Origin: Kitasatospora sp. NBC_01266
GTDB lineage: Bacteria; Actinomycetota; Actinomycetes; Streptomycetales; Streptomycetaceae
NCBI RefSeq assembly: GCF_036242395.1
Contig: NZ_CP108458.1
Location: 6,758,001 to 6,822,000, forward strand
DNA length: 64,000 bases
Reading direction: 5' to 3'
Below the pieces are notes generated by a model that had not been told where the DNA came from, made no database searches, and saw only the letters and a program-made list of their open reading frames with translations. The translations under genes and the position numbers were made by a program. Shown in pieces: positions 18,091-26,779 of the stretch (the first letter of the stretch is position 1; every line of letters begins with the position of its first letter).

Positions 18091-19386
18091 TCACACCTCT
18101 TGGCTGGGCAGCGGGGCGGCCGACGGCCGCGTAGATCTGGAATGGTCAGCGTCGATACAGGTGCCGGTGCCGGTGCCGGTGCCGTCCGGAACGGCCGGCC
18201 CGATCGGTTCGGGAGGCTCGGAGCTTCCGGTCAGCTCGGTCAGTTCGGCAAGTTCGGCCGGCTTGGTCAGCCTGGCCGACCGGCAGGCGGCGGCGACCGG
18301 GGTGTCGGCCCAACTGCCGGCAGCGGCAAGGGTGAAGGAGCGCAGCAGCTCATGCATCCGGTACTGCCCGCGCGGCCCTTCGCGCAGCAGGCCGGCCTGG
18401 ACCAGAGCGGTCAGCACCAGGTCACCGGTGGCGCCATCCACCGGATCAGCCGGATCGGCCAACGCGGCCAGCTCGGGCGACAGTTCGGTCCGCGGCACGC
18501 CGCGCGGTCCACCCCGCGCGCCGGGTGCGGTGACCTGCGCGACCTGCTCGGCCCGGTCCTCCTGATCCACCAGGACCGCCCGATCGCGCCCGTCGTCGGG
18601 CTGGTCGGTTACCGACTCGCCGCGCAGGATCGCGAGTTCGAGACGCCGCAGCGGCGGTCCCGGATCGACGCCGAGTTCGTCCGACAGGTGGTCGCGGACC
18701 CGGCGGTACTCCGCGAGTGCGTCCGCGCGGCGGCCGGTGCGGTACAGCGCCTCGATCAGCTGCTCCCAGAACCGCTCGTGCACCGGATGCGAGCGGGCGG
18801 CCGACCAGAGTTCCGCGAGTACTTCGCGACATCGGCCCAGGGCCAGTTCGATGTCGTAGACCCGTTCGGCGGTGCGCAGCCACTCCTCGGTGAGCCGGGG
18901 CACCTCTTCGCGATGCAGCGCGTCCGAGGGGACGTTGCCGAGCACCGGCAGCTGCCACAGGGCCAGTGCCCCGCGAAGTAAGGTGAGTTCCGCACTCCGG
19001 TCGGCGGCCTGCTCGGCCCGCACCAGTAACTCGCGGAACTCCAGCAGGTCCAGGCTCCGCGCGTCGGCCACCATCCGGTAGCCGCCGGGCAGCGCCTCGA
19101 TGGTGCGACCCGCGATGCCGTACCGGGCGAACAACCGGCGCAGCCGCAGCACGCAGGAGTGCAGCGCGGCCTTCGCCGTGGTCGGGATCTCCTCGCCCCA
19201 GATCGCCCACTGCAGCCACTCCACCGAGACCACTGTGTTCGGGCGCACCAGCAGCGCGGCCAGCAGCGTGGCCGGCTTCGAGGGCTGCAGCACCGCGGTC
19301 TCGCGCTCATCGGCGATGGCGAGCAGCCCGAGGACGGTGAAACGGGCAGTGCCGGTGTCCGGTCCGACCACCTCGATCCCGCCCAT
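18091..19386 (-). CDS. SARP-family transcriptional activator with AfsR-like remnant tail
   Basis: The 431-residue protein has an OmpR-type winged helix (about residues 15-100, with AALHSCVLRLRRLFARYG) and a bacterial transcriptional activation domain (about 105-255, ending DELGVDPGPPLRRLE). This is the SARP architecture used by pathway-specific activators. The C-terminal part includes LLREGPRGQYRMHELLRSF, which resembles the module after the NB-ARC ATPase in AfsR-type proteins, but the ATPase itself is missing. A strong AAGGAG site precedes the ATG. It is the first gene of the RiPP operon and probably activates it and the precursor promoter. Confidence 0.92.
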   Translation of the reverse strand: MGGIEVVGPDTGTARFTVLGLLAIADERETAVLQPSKPATLLAALLVRPNTVVSVEWLQWAIWGEEIPTTAKAALHSCVLRLRRLFARYGIAGRTIEALPGGYRMVADARSLDLLEFRELLVRAEQAADRSAELTLLRGALALWQLPVLGNVPSDALHREEVPRLTEEWLRTAERVYDIELALGRCREVLAELWSAARSHPVHERFWEQLIEALYRTGRRADALAEYRRVRDHLSDELGVDPGPPLRRLELAILRGESVTDQPDDGRDRAVLVDQEDRAEQVAQVTAPGARGGPRGVPRTELSPELAALADPADPVDGATGDLVLTALVQAGLLREGPRGQYRMHELLRSFTLAAAGSWADTPVAAACRSARLTKPAELAELTELTGSSEPPEPIGPAVPDGTGTGTGTCIDADHSRSTRPSAAPLPSQEV

Positions 19387-19470
19387 GGCCCACTCCTTGC
19401 TGGGGTTGCGGCGGTCGACCGGACAGCGTCCAGCCGTTGACTGAACAACATCCAGTTCCGCCAGAACGCG

Positions 19471-19500
19471 AAGCTACTTGCTGCAAATTGAGCAAGTCAA
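19471..19500 (-). promoter_or_regulatory. Candidate promoter of the RiPP operon
   Basis: On the minus strand, TTGACT (19495-19500) and TAGCTT (19471-19476) are separated by 18 bases, a vegetative-sigma-like pair 84 bases before the SARP ATG. The spacer contains a dyad, TTGCT...AGCAA (19479-19496), which could be an operator. Confidence 0.5.
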
Positions 19501-19519
19501 CGGCTTGGACGTCTCACTG

Positions 19520-19541
19520 AGTGATCATCAAGTGATCATCA
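19520..19541. promoter_or_regulatory. Perfect 11-bp tandem repeat upstream of the SARP promoter
   Basis: AGTGATCATCA occurs twice without a gap (19520-19530 and 19531-19541). An 11-base period is that of SARP and AfsR-like activator sites. It sits about 20 bases upstream of the -35 box, where an activator could bind. It could also serve the divergent phosphoesterase gene. Confidence 0.5.
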
Positions 19542-19739
19542 CCAGCAGTTCAGCTCCGACTGATCAGGATTGACGGGCGGTGTCAGGAACATTGCCAGTC
19601 CATGTCGCGGAGTTCATCATTCTGACAGGCCATGGACAACCCCTACTCCTCCACGGCCCCTACGCTCGTACCCCGCACCTGCTCCGTGAGCCGGCCAACC
19701 GGGCCTGGCTCCTGCTGTCCCGGAACTCCTGGAGTCTTC

Positions 19740-20615
19740 ATGCGTTCGAGGTCGCGTCTCGCCGGGCTGTGTGCCGTCGCTCTGACGGCTGCCGCTTCGC
19801 TCTCCGCCGCCCTCTCCACCGGCAGCTCCGCCGTGGCCGCCCCCGCCACGGCCGGCGTGATCCCCACCCCCGCGCACGTGGTCGTGGTGATGGAGGAGAA
19901 CCACTCCTTCGACGACATCATCGGTGACACCGACGACGCCCCCTACATCAACTCGCTGGCCGACCAGGGGGCCCTGATGACCTCCTCGTTCGGCGTCACG
20001 CACCCGAGCGAGCCGAACTACATGGCGCTCTTCGGCGGCGACACCTTCGGCCTGACCGGGGACTCCTGCCCGGTCAACGAGGGCAACACGCCGAACCTCG
20101 GCTCCGAACTGCTGGCCGCCGGCAAGACCTTCACCGGTTACGCGGAGGGCCTGCCCTCGGTCGGCTCCACCAAGTGCACCTCGGGCGAGTACGCCCGCAA
20201 GCACGCGCCGTGGGCGAACTTCAGCAACATCCCCACCGCCGACCAGCAGCCCTTCTCGGCCTTCCCGAGCAACTACAGCAAGTTGCCCACCCTGTCGTTC
20301 GTGATCCCGAACCTGGACGACGACATGCACGACGGCACCATCGCGCAGGGCGACAGCTGGCTGCAGAACAACCTGTCGAACTACGCGACCTGGGCGCAGC
20401 AGAACAACAGCCTGCTGATCGTCACCTGGGACGAGGACGACTACACCGAGAGCAACCAGATCCCCACCATCGTCGTGGGTGCGGGCGTCGCGCCGGGCCA
20501 GTACAGCGAGACGATCAACCACTACAACCTGCTCGCCACCCTGGAGCAGATGTACGGGCTGAACGCGGTCGGCAACAGCGCCTCCGCCGCGCCGATCTCC
20601 GACATCTGGAGCTGA
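19740..20615 (+). CDS. Secreted phosphoesterase (acid phosphatase/phospholipase C-like family)
   Basis: The chosen ATG gives MRSRSRLAGLCAVALTAAAS, a typical signal peptide ending near ALA/AVAA at about residue 35. It follows GGAG by six bases. The mature protein begins with HVVVVMEENHSFDDIIG, the signature of the phosphoesterase family that includes AcpA-type acid phosphatases and phospholipase C. Metal-site-like motifs THPSEPNYMALFGG and TWDEDDYTESNQ are also present. The length of 291 residues matches small secreted members. It probably releases phosphate from organic esters outside the cell. The gene is followed by a strong terminator. Confidence 0.9.
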   Translation: MRSRSRLAGLCAVALTAAASLSAALSTGSSAVAAPATAGVIPTPAHVVVVMEENHSFDDIIGDTDDAPYINSLADQGALMTSSFGVTHPSEPNYMALFGGDTFGLTGDSCPVNEGNTPNLGSELLAAGKTFTGYAEGLPSVGSTKCTSGEYARKHAPWANFSNIPTADQQPFSAFPSNYSKLPTLSFVIPNLDDDMHDGTIAQGDSWLQNNLSNYATWAQQNNSLLIVTWDEDDYTESNQIPTIVVGAGVAPGQYSETINHYNLLATLEQMYGLNAVGNSASAAPISDIWS

Positions 20616-20671
20616 CGCCGGTTCAGCTCGGCTGAGGCCAGGTCCACTTGGCCGCACCCGAAGCGGTTCCC

Positions 20672-20707
20672 GCCCCCGGCCGCGAGCAACCGCGCGCGGC
20701 CGGGGGC
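20672..20707 (+). terminator. Intrinsic-type terminator hairpin
   Basis: GCCCCCGGCCGCG (20672-20684) pairs perfectly with CGCGGCCGGGGGC (20695-20707) over a ten-base loop. It separates the phosphoesterase from the efeO-like gene. No U tract follows, as is common in Streptomyces. Confidence 0.75.
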
Positions 20708-20738
20708 AGTCGGTCCGATCAGAAGGAGCATCCCCGCC

Positions 20739-21962
20739 ATGCCGCAGTCCGCCGACCCGCCGGGGCCCAGAGGGCGCCTGGACGTCATCCGCCGCCGACC
20801 GCTGCGCACCGCGCTGGCCGCCCTGGTGGTGCTCGCCGCCGCCGGCCTGATCGGCTCGGCGCCGTCCGCCGGGGGCGCTGCGGCGCTGCCCGGTGGCGCG
20901 CTGCGGATCGACACCACCGGCTGCGGCACCGCGCCGGCCCAACTGCACGCCGGGCGTGTCTCGTTCGGCGTCACCAACGCCTCCAAGGTGTACGCGACGG
21001 TCTACCTCGTCTCGGGTGACGCGAGCCTCGCCTACGCCGAGATCCCCTGGCTCGGTCCGGGCAAGACGCTGCCGCTGGCCACCACGCTGACCGGCGGCCA
21101 GTACGAGATCCGCTGCGTCTTCTCCAGCGGCCCGGTGCTCAGCACCGGCCAGATCCAGGTCAAGGGCACGGCGAGCGGCGCGGTGGCCGGCTATCTGCCG
21201 ATGGGCGACAAGGAGTTGACGAAGCCGGTCAACGACTACCGCTCCTACGTCGAGGCGGCGCTGCCCAAACTGCTGGCCGCCGCCCAGACCCTGGACGGCG
21301 ACCTGGCCCGCGGCGACCTGACGGCGGCCCGTACCGACTGGCTGGCCGCGCACCTGGACTACGAGCGGCTGGGCGCCGCCTACAACTCCTTCGGCGACTA
21401 CGACGACTCGCTCAACGGCATGGCCAACGGCCTGCCGCAGGGCGTCGGCACGGCGAGCTGGACCGGCTTCTTCGCCCTGGAGCACGGCCTGTGGCACGGC
21501 CGCACCGCCGATCAACTGCGACCGCTCAGCCAGCAGTTGGTGAGTGACGCGAGCGGCCTGATCGACGACTTCCCCAGCGAGGACACCGATCCGGGCGACC
21601 TGCCGCTGCGCGCCCACGAGATCCTGGAGAACGCGCTGCAGTTCCAGCTGACCGGCATCGCCGACTACGGCAGCGGTACCACGCTGGCCACCCTGGACGC
21701 CAACATCCAGGGCACCGAGGAGGTGCTCTCGGTGCTCGTCCCGGTGATCCAGCCGCGCGACCCCGGTCTGCTGGACCAGCTGAACAAGGAACTCCCGGCG
21801 CTGGACGCCGAGGTGACGGCCACCAGGGCCGCCGACGGCTCCTGGACGCCGCCCGCCGCGCTCGACACCGCCCGGCGCCAGCGCCTGGACGGCGACCTCG
21901 GTGCGCTGCTCGAACAACTCGCCGTCCTGCCCAACCTGCTGACCCCGAGGAACCACGCGTGA
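20739..21962 (+). CDS. efeO: EfeO-like iron-uptake lipoprotein/periplasmic protein (cupredoxin + M75)
   Basis: The 407-residue protein has an N-terminal membrane or signal segment (about residues 19-40). A cupredoxin-like domain follows (about 45-140, LRIDTTGCGTAPAQL...), then an imelysin-type M75 domain with EVEA-like helices and the ALEHGLWHGR and AHEILENALQF motifs. This is the EfeO architecture of the ferrous/ferric uptake system EfeUOB. An AAGGAG site precedes the ATG. Its stop overlaps the GTG of the efeB gene. No EfeU permease gene is next to it, which is unusual. Confidence 0.9.
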   Translation: MPQSADPPGPRGRLDVIRRRPLRTALAALVVLAAAGLIGSAPSAGGAAALPGGALRIDTTGCGTAPAQLHAGRVSFGVTNASKVYATVYLVSGDASLAYAEIPWLGPGKTLPLATTLTGGQYEIRCVFSSGPVLSTGQIQVKGTASGAVAGYLPMGDKELTKPVNDYRSYVEAALPKLLAAAQTLDGDLARGDLTAARTDWLAAHLDYERLGAAYNSFGDYDDSLNGMANGLPQGVGTASWTGFFALEHGLWHGRTADQLRPLSQQLVSDASGLIDDFPSEDTDPGDLPLRAHEILENALQFQLTGIADYGSGTTLATLDANIQGTEEVLSVLVPVIQPRDPGLLDQLNKELPALDAEVTATRAADGSWTPPAALDTARRQRLDGDLGALLEQLAVLPNLLTPRNHA

Positions 21963-23251
21963 GCACGCCGGAACCGACCGCCCCCGTCCCCGCCCAGTGC
22001 CCCGTGGCGGCTGCCCCCGCACTGCGCCGCCGCGCCTTCCTGCGCGGCGCCACCGTCGGTGCCGCGCTCGGCGCCGGCGCGCTGGCCGGCGCGTACGCGG
22101 CCAGCGCCGACGACTCGACCGGCCAAGCGGTCGGCCCGTCCGGCCGGAGCATCGCGTTCCACGGTCCGCACCAGGCGGGCATCACCACTCCGCCGCAGGC
22201 CGCCGCCGGCTTCGTGTCGTTCAACGTGATCGCGCCGGACCGGGCCGGACTCCAGCAGCTGCTGGGTATCCTGACCGACCGGATCCGCACGCTGACCGCA
22301 GGTGGCCCGGTGCCCGCCACCGATCTGGCCTCACCGCCCACCGACAGCGCCACTCTGGGCCCGGTGCTGCCCCGCGACGGCCTGACCGTCACGGTGGGCG
22401 TCGGCGCCTCGCTCTTCGACTCCCGCTACGGGCTGGCCGACCGCAAGCCCGCCAAGCTGGTGCAGATGCCCGCCTTCCCCGATGACAACCTGGTCGGCTC
22501 CAAGGAGCTGCACGGCGACCTGTCGCTGCAGATCTGCGCCGACTCCCGGGACACCGTGATGCACGCGCTGCGCGACATCACCCGGCACACCCGCGGTCTG
22601 ATGCAGCCGAGTTGGAAGGTCGACGGGTTCCACGCGGCCCCGCGCCCGAGCGGCACCCCGCGCAACCAGCTGGGCTTCAAGGACGGCATCGCCAACCCCG
22701 ACACCACCGACCCGAAGCAGACCGACGCCGTGCTGTGGACGCACGGTGGCGCGAACGGCGAACCGGCCTGGACGGAGGGCGGCTCCTACCAGGTGATCCG
22801 GATCATCCGGATGCTGGTGGAGTTCTGGGACCGGGTCTCGCTGCACGAGCAGGAGACGATGATCGGCCGCCGCCGCGACTCCGGCGCCCCGCTGGACGGC
22901 ACGGCCGAGACCGACCTGCCCAACTACCAGGCCGATCCGCAGGGTCTGATCATCCCGATGAACGCGCACATCCGGCTGGCCAACCCGCGCACCGCCGCCA
23001 CCGCCGACCAGCTGATCCTGCGCCGCGGCTACAACTACGAGCGGGGCCTGGACCTGGACGGCAACCTGGACGTGGGACTGGTCTTCTGCTGCTACCAGCA
23101 GGACGTGTCCCGGCAGTTCCAGGTCGTGCAGCAGCGGCTGGCGGGCGAGCCGCTGGTCGACTACATCTCGCCGACCGGCGGTGGCTACTTCTTCGCGCTG
23201 CCGGGGGTCAAGGGCCCGAACGACCAGTTCGGCGCGGGCCTGTTCGCCTGA
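21959..23251 (+). CDS. efeB: EfeB deferrochelatase / DyP-type peroxidase, Tat-exported
   Basis: The 430-residue protein starts with GTG (GTGA overlap with efeO). A twin-arginine signal, RRRAFLRGA, lies near residue 24, followed by a hydrophobic Ala/Gly stretch. The DyP signature GxxDG appears as GFKDGIANPDTTD. The haem-proximal region includes VLWTHGGANGEPAW and VIRIIRMLVEFWDRVSLHEQE. EfeB enzymes oxidise or strip iron from haem-like compounds and feed iron to the Efe system. The protein would be folded with haem in the cytoplasm and exported by Tat. Confidence 0.94.
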   Translation: MSTPEPTAPVPAQCPVAAAPALRRRAFLRGATVGAALGAGALAGAYAASADDSTGQAVGPSGRSIAFHGPHQAGITTPPQAAAGFVSFNVIAPDRAGLQQLLGILTDRIRTLTAGGPVPATDLASPPTDSATLGPVLPRDGLTVTVGVGASLFDSRYGLADRKPAKLVQMPAFPDDNLVGSKELHGDLSLQICADSRDTVMHALRDITRHTRGLMQPSWKVDGFHAAPRPSGTPRNQLGFKDGIANPDTTDPKQTDAVLWTHGGANGEPAWTEGGSYQVIRIIRMLVEFWDRVSLHEQETMIGRRRDSGAPLDGTAETDLPNYQADPQGLIIPMNAHIRLANPRTAATADQLILRRGYNYERGLDLDGNLDVGLVFCCYQQDVSRQFQVVQQRLAGEPLVDYISPTGGGYFFALPGVKGPNDQFGAGLFA

Positions 23252-23267
23252 CGCCGGTACCCTGAGT

Positions 23268-23300
23268 GGCCCGTCCCGCAGCGCCGTCGCGGGACGGGCC
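23268..23300. terminator. Bidirectional terminator hairpin
   Basis: GGCCCGTCCCGC (23268-23279) and GCGGGACGGGCC (23289-23300) form a perfect 12-base stem with a nine-base loop between the convergent efeB and amidotransferase genes. Confidence 0.82.
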
Positions 23301-23319
23301 GTTGCCGTTCCCGCACGAG

Positions 23320-24087
23320 TCAGACCAGTTGAGGCTGCACCAGGTGGGTCGAGATCCGCAGGTCGCTGCGGCGCACCTCCAGCACCTGGCGGTAGGGGAG
23401 CACCGACCAGCCGTCCTGCGCCGACTGCGGACCGATCCCGCTGGAGGCGACCGCGACCCGGTCGGCCCGCGCCTGGTAGTGCAACTGGAAGAAGTCGGGG
23501 CCGCGCCGGCGACTCACCTCCGACTCCGGGTCCTCGTCGGTGTACGCGTACAGTGCCCGCTCGGTGAGCAGCAGGCAGTTGAGACTGGCGAACCGGGCGC
23601 GCTCGCGGATGTCGGCGGCGGCCCCGGCCAGCGCGTCGACCGGGTCCTCGGTGCGCAGCCGGGCGAGCACCCGCAGGAAGTAGCGCTCCGAGTCGGTGTC
23701 GCCGTGCGCGGTGGCGAGCAGTTCGGGGCCGATCAGCTCGTCGAGGGCGTCGACCGGCGTGAAGTAGCCGTTGTGCGCGAAGGCGATGGTGCCGGCGCTG
23801 AACGGATGGGTGTTGCGGGTCTCGGTGGGCAGGCCGGGGCTGGCCAGCCGGATGTGCAGCAGCGCGGCGTCGGTGACCGACTCGGCCAGTGCCTTGGGGA
23901 AGGCCTCGCTGAGGTGCGCGGGCACCACCTCCTTGGCCACCGCCAGTTCACCGTCGGCCTGCCAGGCCGCCAGGCCCCAGCCGTCGCGGTGTTCGCGGGA
24001 CAGCCCGGCGAACGGTTCGGTCAGATCGGTCAGCGAGTCGGCCAACCGCATCGGGGCACGGGTGATCACGCCGAGCAGGCGGCACAT
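23320..24087 (-). CDS. Class II glutamine amidotransferase (EgtC/YafJ-like)
   Basis: The protein of 255 residues starts MCRLLGV, with Cys2 as the expected N-terminal nucleophile after Met removal. RDGWGLAAW (substrate region) and FAHNGYF are typical of class II glutamine amidotransferases of the DUF3700/EgtC type. A TASDSE-like block is seen as HGDTDSERYFLR. These enzymes hydrolyse an amide of glutamine or a gamma-glutamyl group. EgtC itself sits in ergothioneine clusters, but no other ergothioneine gene is nearby, so the substrate is unknown. Confidence 0.88.
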   Translation of the reverse strand: MCRLLGVITRAPMRLADSLTDLTEPFAGLSREHRDGWGLAAWQADGELAVAKEVVPAHLSEAFPKALAESVTDAALLHIRLASPGLPTETRNTHPFSAGTIAFAHNGYFTPVDALDELIGPELLATAHGDTDSERYFLRVLARLRTEDPVDALAGAAADIRERARFASLNCLLLTERALYAYTDEDPESEVSRRRGPDFFQLHYQARADRVAVASSGIGPQSAQDGWSVLPYRQVLEVRRSDLRISTHLVQPQLV

Positions 24088-24148
24088 GCCGGATCCTTTC
24101 AGCTGCCTTGCGGAATGAGGGAGTTGACGCGAGGTGGAGAGAGCGGCT

Positions 24149-25111
24149 TCAGCTCGGCCGGCGGCGGTCCAGCGCCGTGGCCAGCCGGGAGAGGCCGACG
24201 TTGATCAGCAGATAGCAGGCGGCGCCGACCAGGTAGCTGGAGAGCACGGTGTGGTAGTACTCGCCGAGCACCTGGGTCTGGTGCAGCAACTCCACATAGC
24301 TGACCACGTAGCCCAGCGAGGAGTCCTTGAGCAGCCGCACCAACTGGCTGACCAGCGCGGGCAGGAGCTTGCGCACCGCCTGCGGCACCACCACCAGGCG
24401 CATCGCCTGCCAGTACGTCATGCCCAGGCTGTACGCGGCCTCGGCCTGCCCGCGCGGCTGGGCCAGCACCCCGGCCCGGAAGATCTCCGAGACCACCGGG
24501 ATGTTGCTCAGCACGATCGGCAGCACCAGCTGCCAGAAGACCGGGAAGGTCACCCCGGCCCGGGGCAGCGCGAACAGGAAGACGTAGAGCAGCAGGAGCA
24601 GCGGCACGGCGCGGAACAGCTCCACGTACCCGCGGGCCAGCGCGCGCGGCACCCGGGCCCGGCTCAGCCGCACCAGCGCCACCGGCGCGGCCAGTGGGAA
24701 GGCGATCGCCGCCGCGACGACGGTCACCAGCAGCGTCTTGCCGATCCCGTCCAGCAGGAACCGGATGATCGGCCACTGCCCGTACATCGACCACTGATCG
24801 GCCGACAGCTGCCCGTGGACGGCGAACTGACGGATCGTCAGGCCGAGCAGAGCGGCGATCACGACCAGCGAGAGGCCGGTCGCGATCCTGATCCGGCGCC
24901 GGGCCCGGGGGCCCGGCTCGTCGAAGAGCAGGCGGTGCTCGGCGCCCGCCGTCGCGGCCCGCCGCACCGCGGCCGCCCGCTTCGATGCTGCGCCCCGCCG
25001 CACCGTCGCGCCCTGCCGCACCGCCGGCTCCTCGCTCACCGCCGGCTCCCCGCTCGTCGGCGGCACGTCGCTCGTCGGCGGCACGTCGCTCATCGGTGGC
25101 ACCTCGCTCAT
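24149..25111 (-). CDS. Amino-acid ABC transporter permease (GluD-like)
   Basis: The 320-residue HisM/GlnP-type permease has an unusual N-terminal extension of about 90 residues. It contains a short repeat (SDVPPTSDVPPTSGEPAV), encoded by imperfect 18-base DNA repeats near 25050-25117. The membrane domain follows, with the EAA loop ALARGYVELFRAVPLL and QAEAAYSLGMTYWQAM. The ATG at 25111 overlaps the stop of the other permease (ATGA). It forms the membrane dimer of the glutamate-type importer. The extension is rich in Ala, Arg and Pro and looks disordered. Confidence 0.9.
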   Translation of the reverse strand: MSEVPPMSDVPPTSDVPPTSGEPAVSEEPAVRQGATVRRGAASKRAAAVRRAATAGAEHRLLFDEPGPRARRRIRIATGLSLVVIAALLGLTIRQFAVHGQLSADQWSMYGQWPIIRFLLDGIGKTLLVTVVAAAIAFPLAAPVALVRLSRARVPRALARGYVELFRAVPLLLLLYVFLFALPRAGVTFPVFWQLVLPIVLSNIPVVSEIFRAGVLAQPRGQAEAAYSLGMTYWQAMRLVVVPQAVRKLLPALVSQLVRLLKDSSLGYVVSYVELLHQTQVLGEYYHTVLSSYLVGAACYLLINVGLSRLATALDRRRPS

Positions 25112-25755
25112 CGGTGGATCGCCACCTTCTTCTCGATCCGCCCGGCGACCAGCCCGGAGGTCAGCGTGATCAGTACGTACACCACCGTCGTCGCGGCGAA
25201 ACTGGTCAGCGGCTGGTCGTACTTGAGCGTGGTGAACTGGGCCTGCCCGGTCATCTCGGCCACCCCGACCGCGGCGGCCAGCGAGGTGCTCAGCGCGAGC
25301 CCGATGAAGACGCCCGCCAGCGGCTGCACCATCGAGCGCAGCGCCTGCGGCAGGATGACGTACCGGATGCTCTGGCCCGCCGTCAGACCGAGCGCGCGAG
25401 CCGCCTCGGCCTGGCCGAACGGCACCGTCCGGATGCCCGCGCGCAGCACCTCGCAGACGAAGGCCGCCCAGTACAGCGCCATGGTCAGGGTGACGGTGGC
25501 GAAGAGCGAGAAGAGCAGGCCGACGTCCGGCAGGCCGAAGACGAAGAGCACCAGCAGCACCAGCAGCGGGATGTTGCGGAACACCGTGACGTACCCGGCG
25601 CCCAGCACCCGCAGCGGCGGCACCGGGCTGATCCGGCAGACGGCCAGCAGCACGCCCAGCACCAGCGCGCCCGCGAAGGCCAGCCCGGTCATGGCCAGCG
25701 TCAGCAGCAGGCCATGGCCGAGCGGGCCGAGGACTTCCCGTATACCGTCCGGCAT
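25108..25755 (-). CDS. Amino-acid ABC transporter permease (GluC-like)
   Basis: The 215-residue protein is a compact HisM-family permease. It has about five membrane spans and the EAA motif in PFGQAEAARALGLTAGQSIRYVILPQALR. RNIPLLVLLVLFVFGLP is characteristic of glutamate/glutamine permeases. It lies five bases after the binding-protein gene and overlaps the next permease. Confidence 0.93.
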   Translation of the reverse strand: MPDGIREVLGPLGHGLLLTLAMTGLAFAGALVLGVLLAVCRISPVPPLRVLGAGYVTVFRNIPLLVLLVLFVFGLPDVGLLFSLFATVTLTMALYWAAFVCEVLRAGIRTVPFGQAEAARALGLTAGQSIRYVILPQALRSMVQPLAGVFIGLALSTSLAAAVGVAEMTGQAQFTTLKYDQPLTSFAATTVVYVLITLTSGLVAGRIEKKVAIHR

Positions 25756-25760
25756 GGCCC

Positions 25761-26705
25761 TCAGCTGCCCTGGACCGAGCCGATCGCCGGCGGGGTCGGC
25801 GCGTCACCACTGAGCACGCTGCCGATCGTCGCCTTCCACAGCTTGGCCCACTCGCCGTCGGCCTGGATCTCCTTCAGCCAGTCGTTGACGAAGGTCTTCA
25901 TCTCGGGCGAGGAGAGCGGCAGACCGATCCCGTAGGGCTCGCTGGTGAACGGCTGGCCGACCACCTTGACCTTCGGGTCCCGGTACTGGTCGCCGAGCAG
26001 CAGCGCCTGGTCCAGCACGTAGGCGTCGGCCCGGCCCTGCTCGACCGCCTGCTGGCACTCGGCGTTGGTCTGGAAGAGGATCACGTGGGCCGTCGGCGCG
26101 TACTGCTTCAGGTCGTTGGCGGCCGTCGAGCTGGACTCGGTGCAGACCGTCTTGCCGTTGAGGTCGCCCACCTTGGTGATGCCGGTGTTGTCCTTGGCGA
26201 CCAGGATCGCGTCACCGGAGGAGTAGTAGGGGCCGGCGAAGGCCACCTTCTGCGCGCGCGCCGGGGTGATCGTGTAGGTCGCGAAGACGGAGTCGACGGT
26301 GCCGTTCTGCAGCAGCGTCTCGCGGGTGTCCGCGGTGACCAGCACCAGGTTCTCGTTGGGCTTGCCGGTGATGTACTTGGCGAGCATCTGGGCCAGCCCG
26401 GCGTCGAAGCCGGTGAGCTTGCCGGTGACCGGGTCCTTGAGCGAGAAGAGCGCCGAGGTGTCGGTGCCACCGACGTTCAGCGTGCCGCGGGCCTTGATCT
26501 TCGCCATCAGGCTGTCGGCCGGGATCGCCGAGGCGGCGGCCACCGGGGCGCTGTCGATCACCTGCTGGAAGGTCGGCGCGGCCGCCCCGCCGGAGCTCTT
26601 CGGCGCGGGCAGCGAGCTGCCCGAACTGCCGCAGGCCGCGAGGGACAAGGCCAGCGCCGCGGTGAGTGCGGCGGCGACCAGGGGAGTGCGTGACCTGGCG
26701 TGCAC
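25761..26705 (-). CDS. Glutamate-type solute-binding lipoprotein (GluB-like)
   Basis: The 314-residue protein has a lipoprotein signal peptide with the lipobox LAAC at residues 22-25. A type 2 periplasmic binding domain follows (family 3), with LNVGG, GFDAGLAQMLAKYI, FATYTITPARAQKVAFAGPYY, and two Cys that may form a disulphide (KTVCTESSST and NAECQQAV). It should capture glutamate or a related amino acid at the cell surface for the two downstream permeases. It is separated from the ATPase gene by a repeat-containing 129-base gap. Confidence 0.92.
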   Translation of the reverse strand: MHARSRTPLVAAALTAALALSLAACGSSGSSLPAPKSSGGAAAPTFQQVIDSAPVAAASAIPADSLMAKIKARGTLNVGGTDTSALFSLKDPVTGKLTGFDAGLAQMLAKYITGKPNENLVLVTADTRETLLQNGTVDSVFATYTITPARAQKVAFAGPYYSSGDAILVAKDNTGITKVGDLNGKTVCTESSSTAANDLKQYAPTAHVILFQTNAECQQAVEQGRADAYVLDQALLLGDQYRDPKVKVVGQPFTSEPYGIGLPLSSPEMKTFVNDWLKEIQADGEWAKLWKATIGSVLSGDAPTPPAIGSVQGS

Positions 26706-26779
26706 GGACGGGGTCCCTTCGTTAGTGCTTCAGTGCTTGGTTTCGTCGGTGCCGCGTGAACGGCTGGGCCACCGACCGC

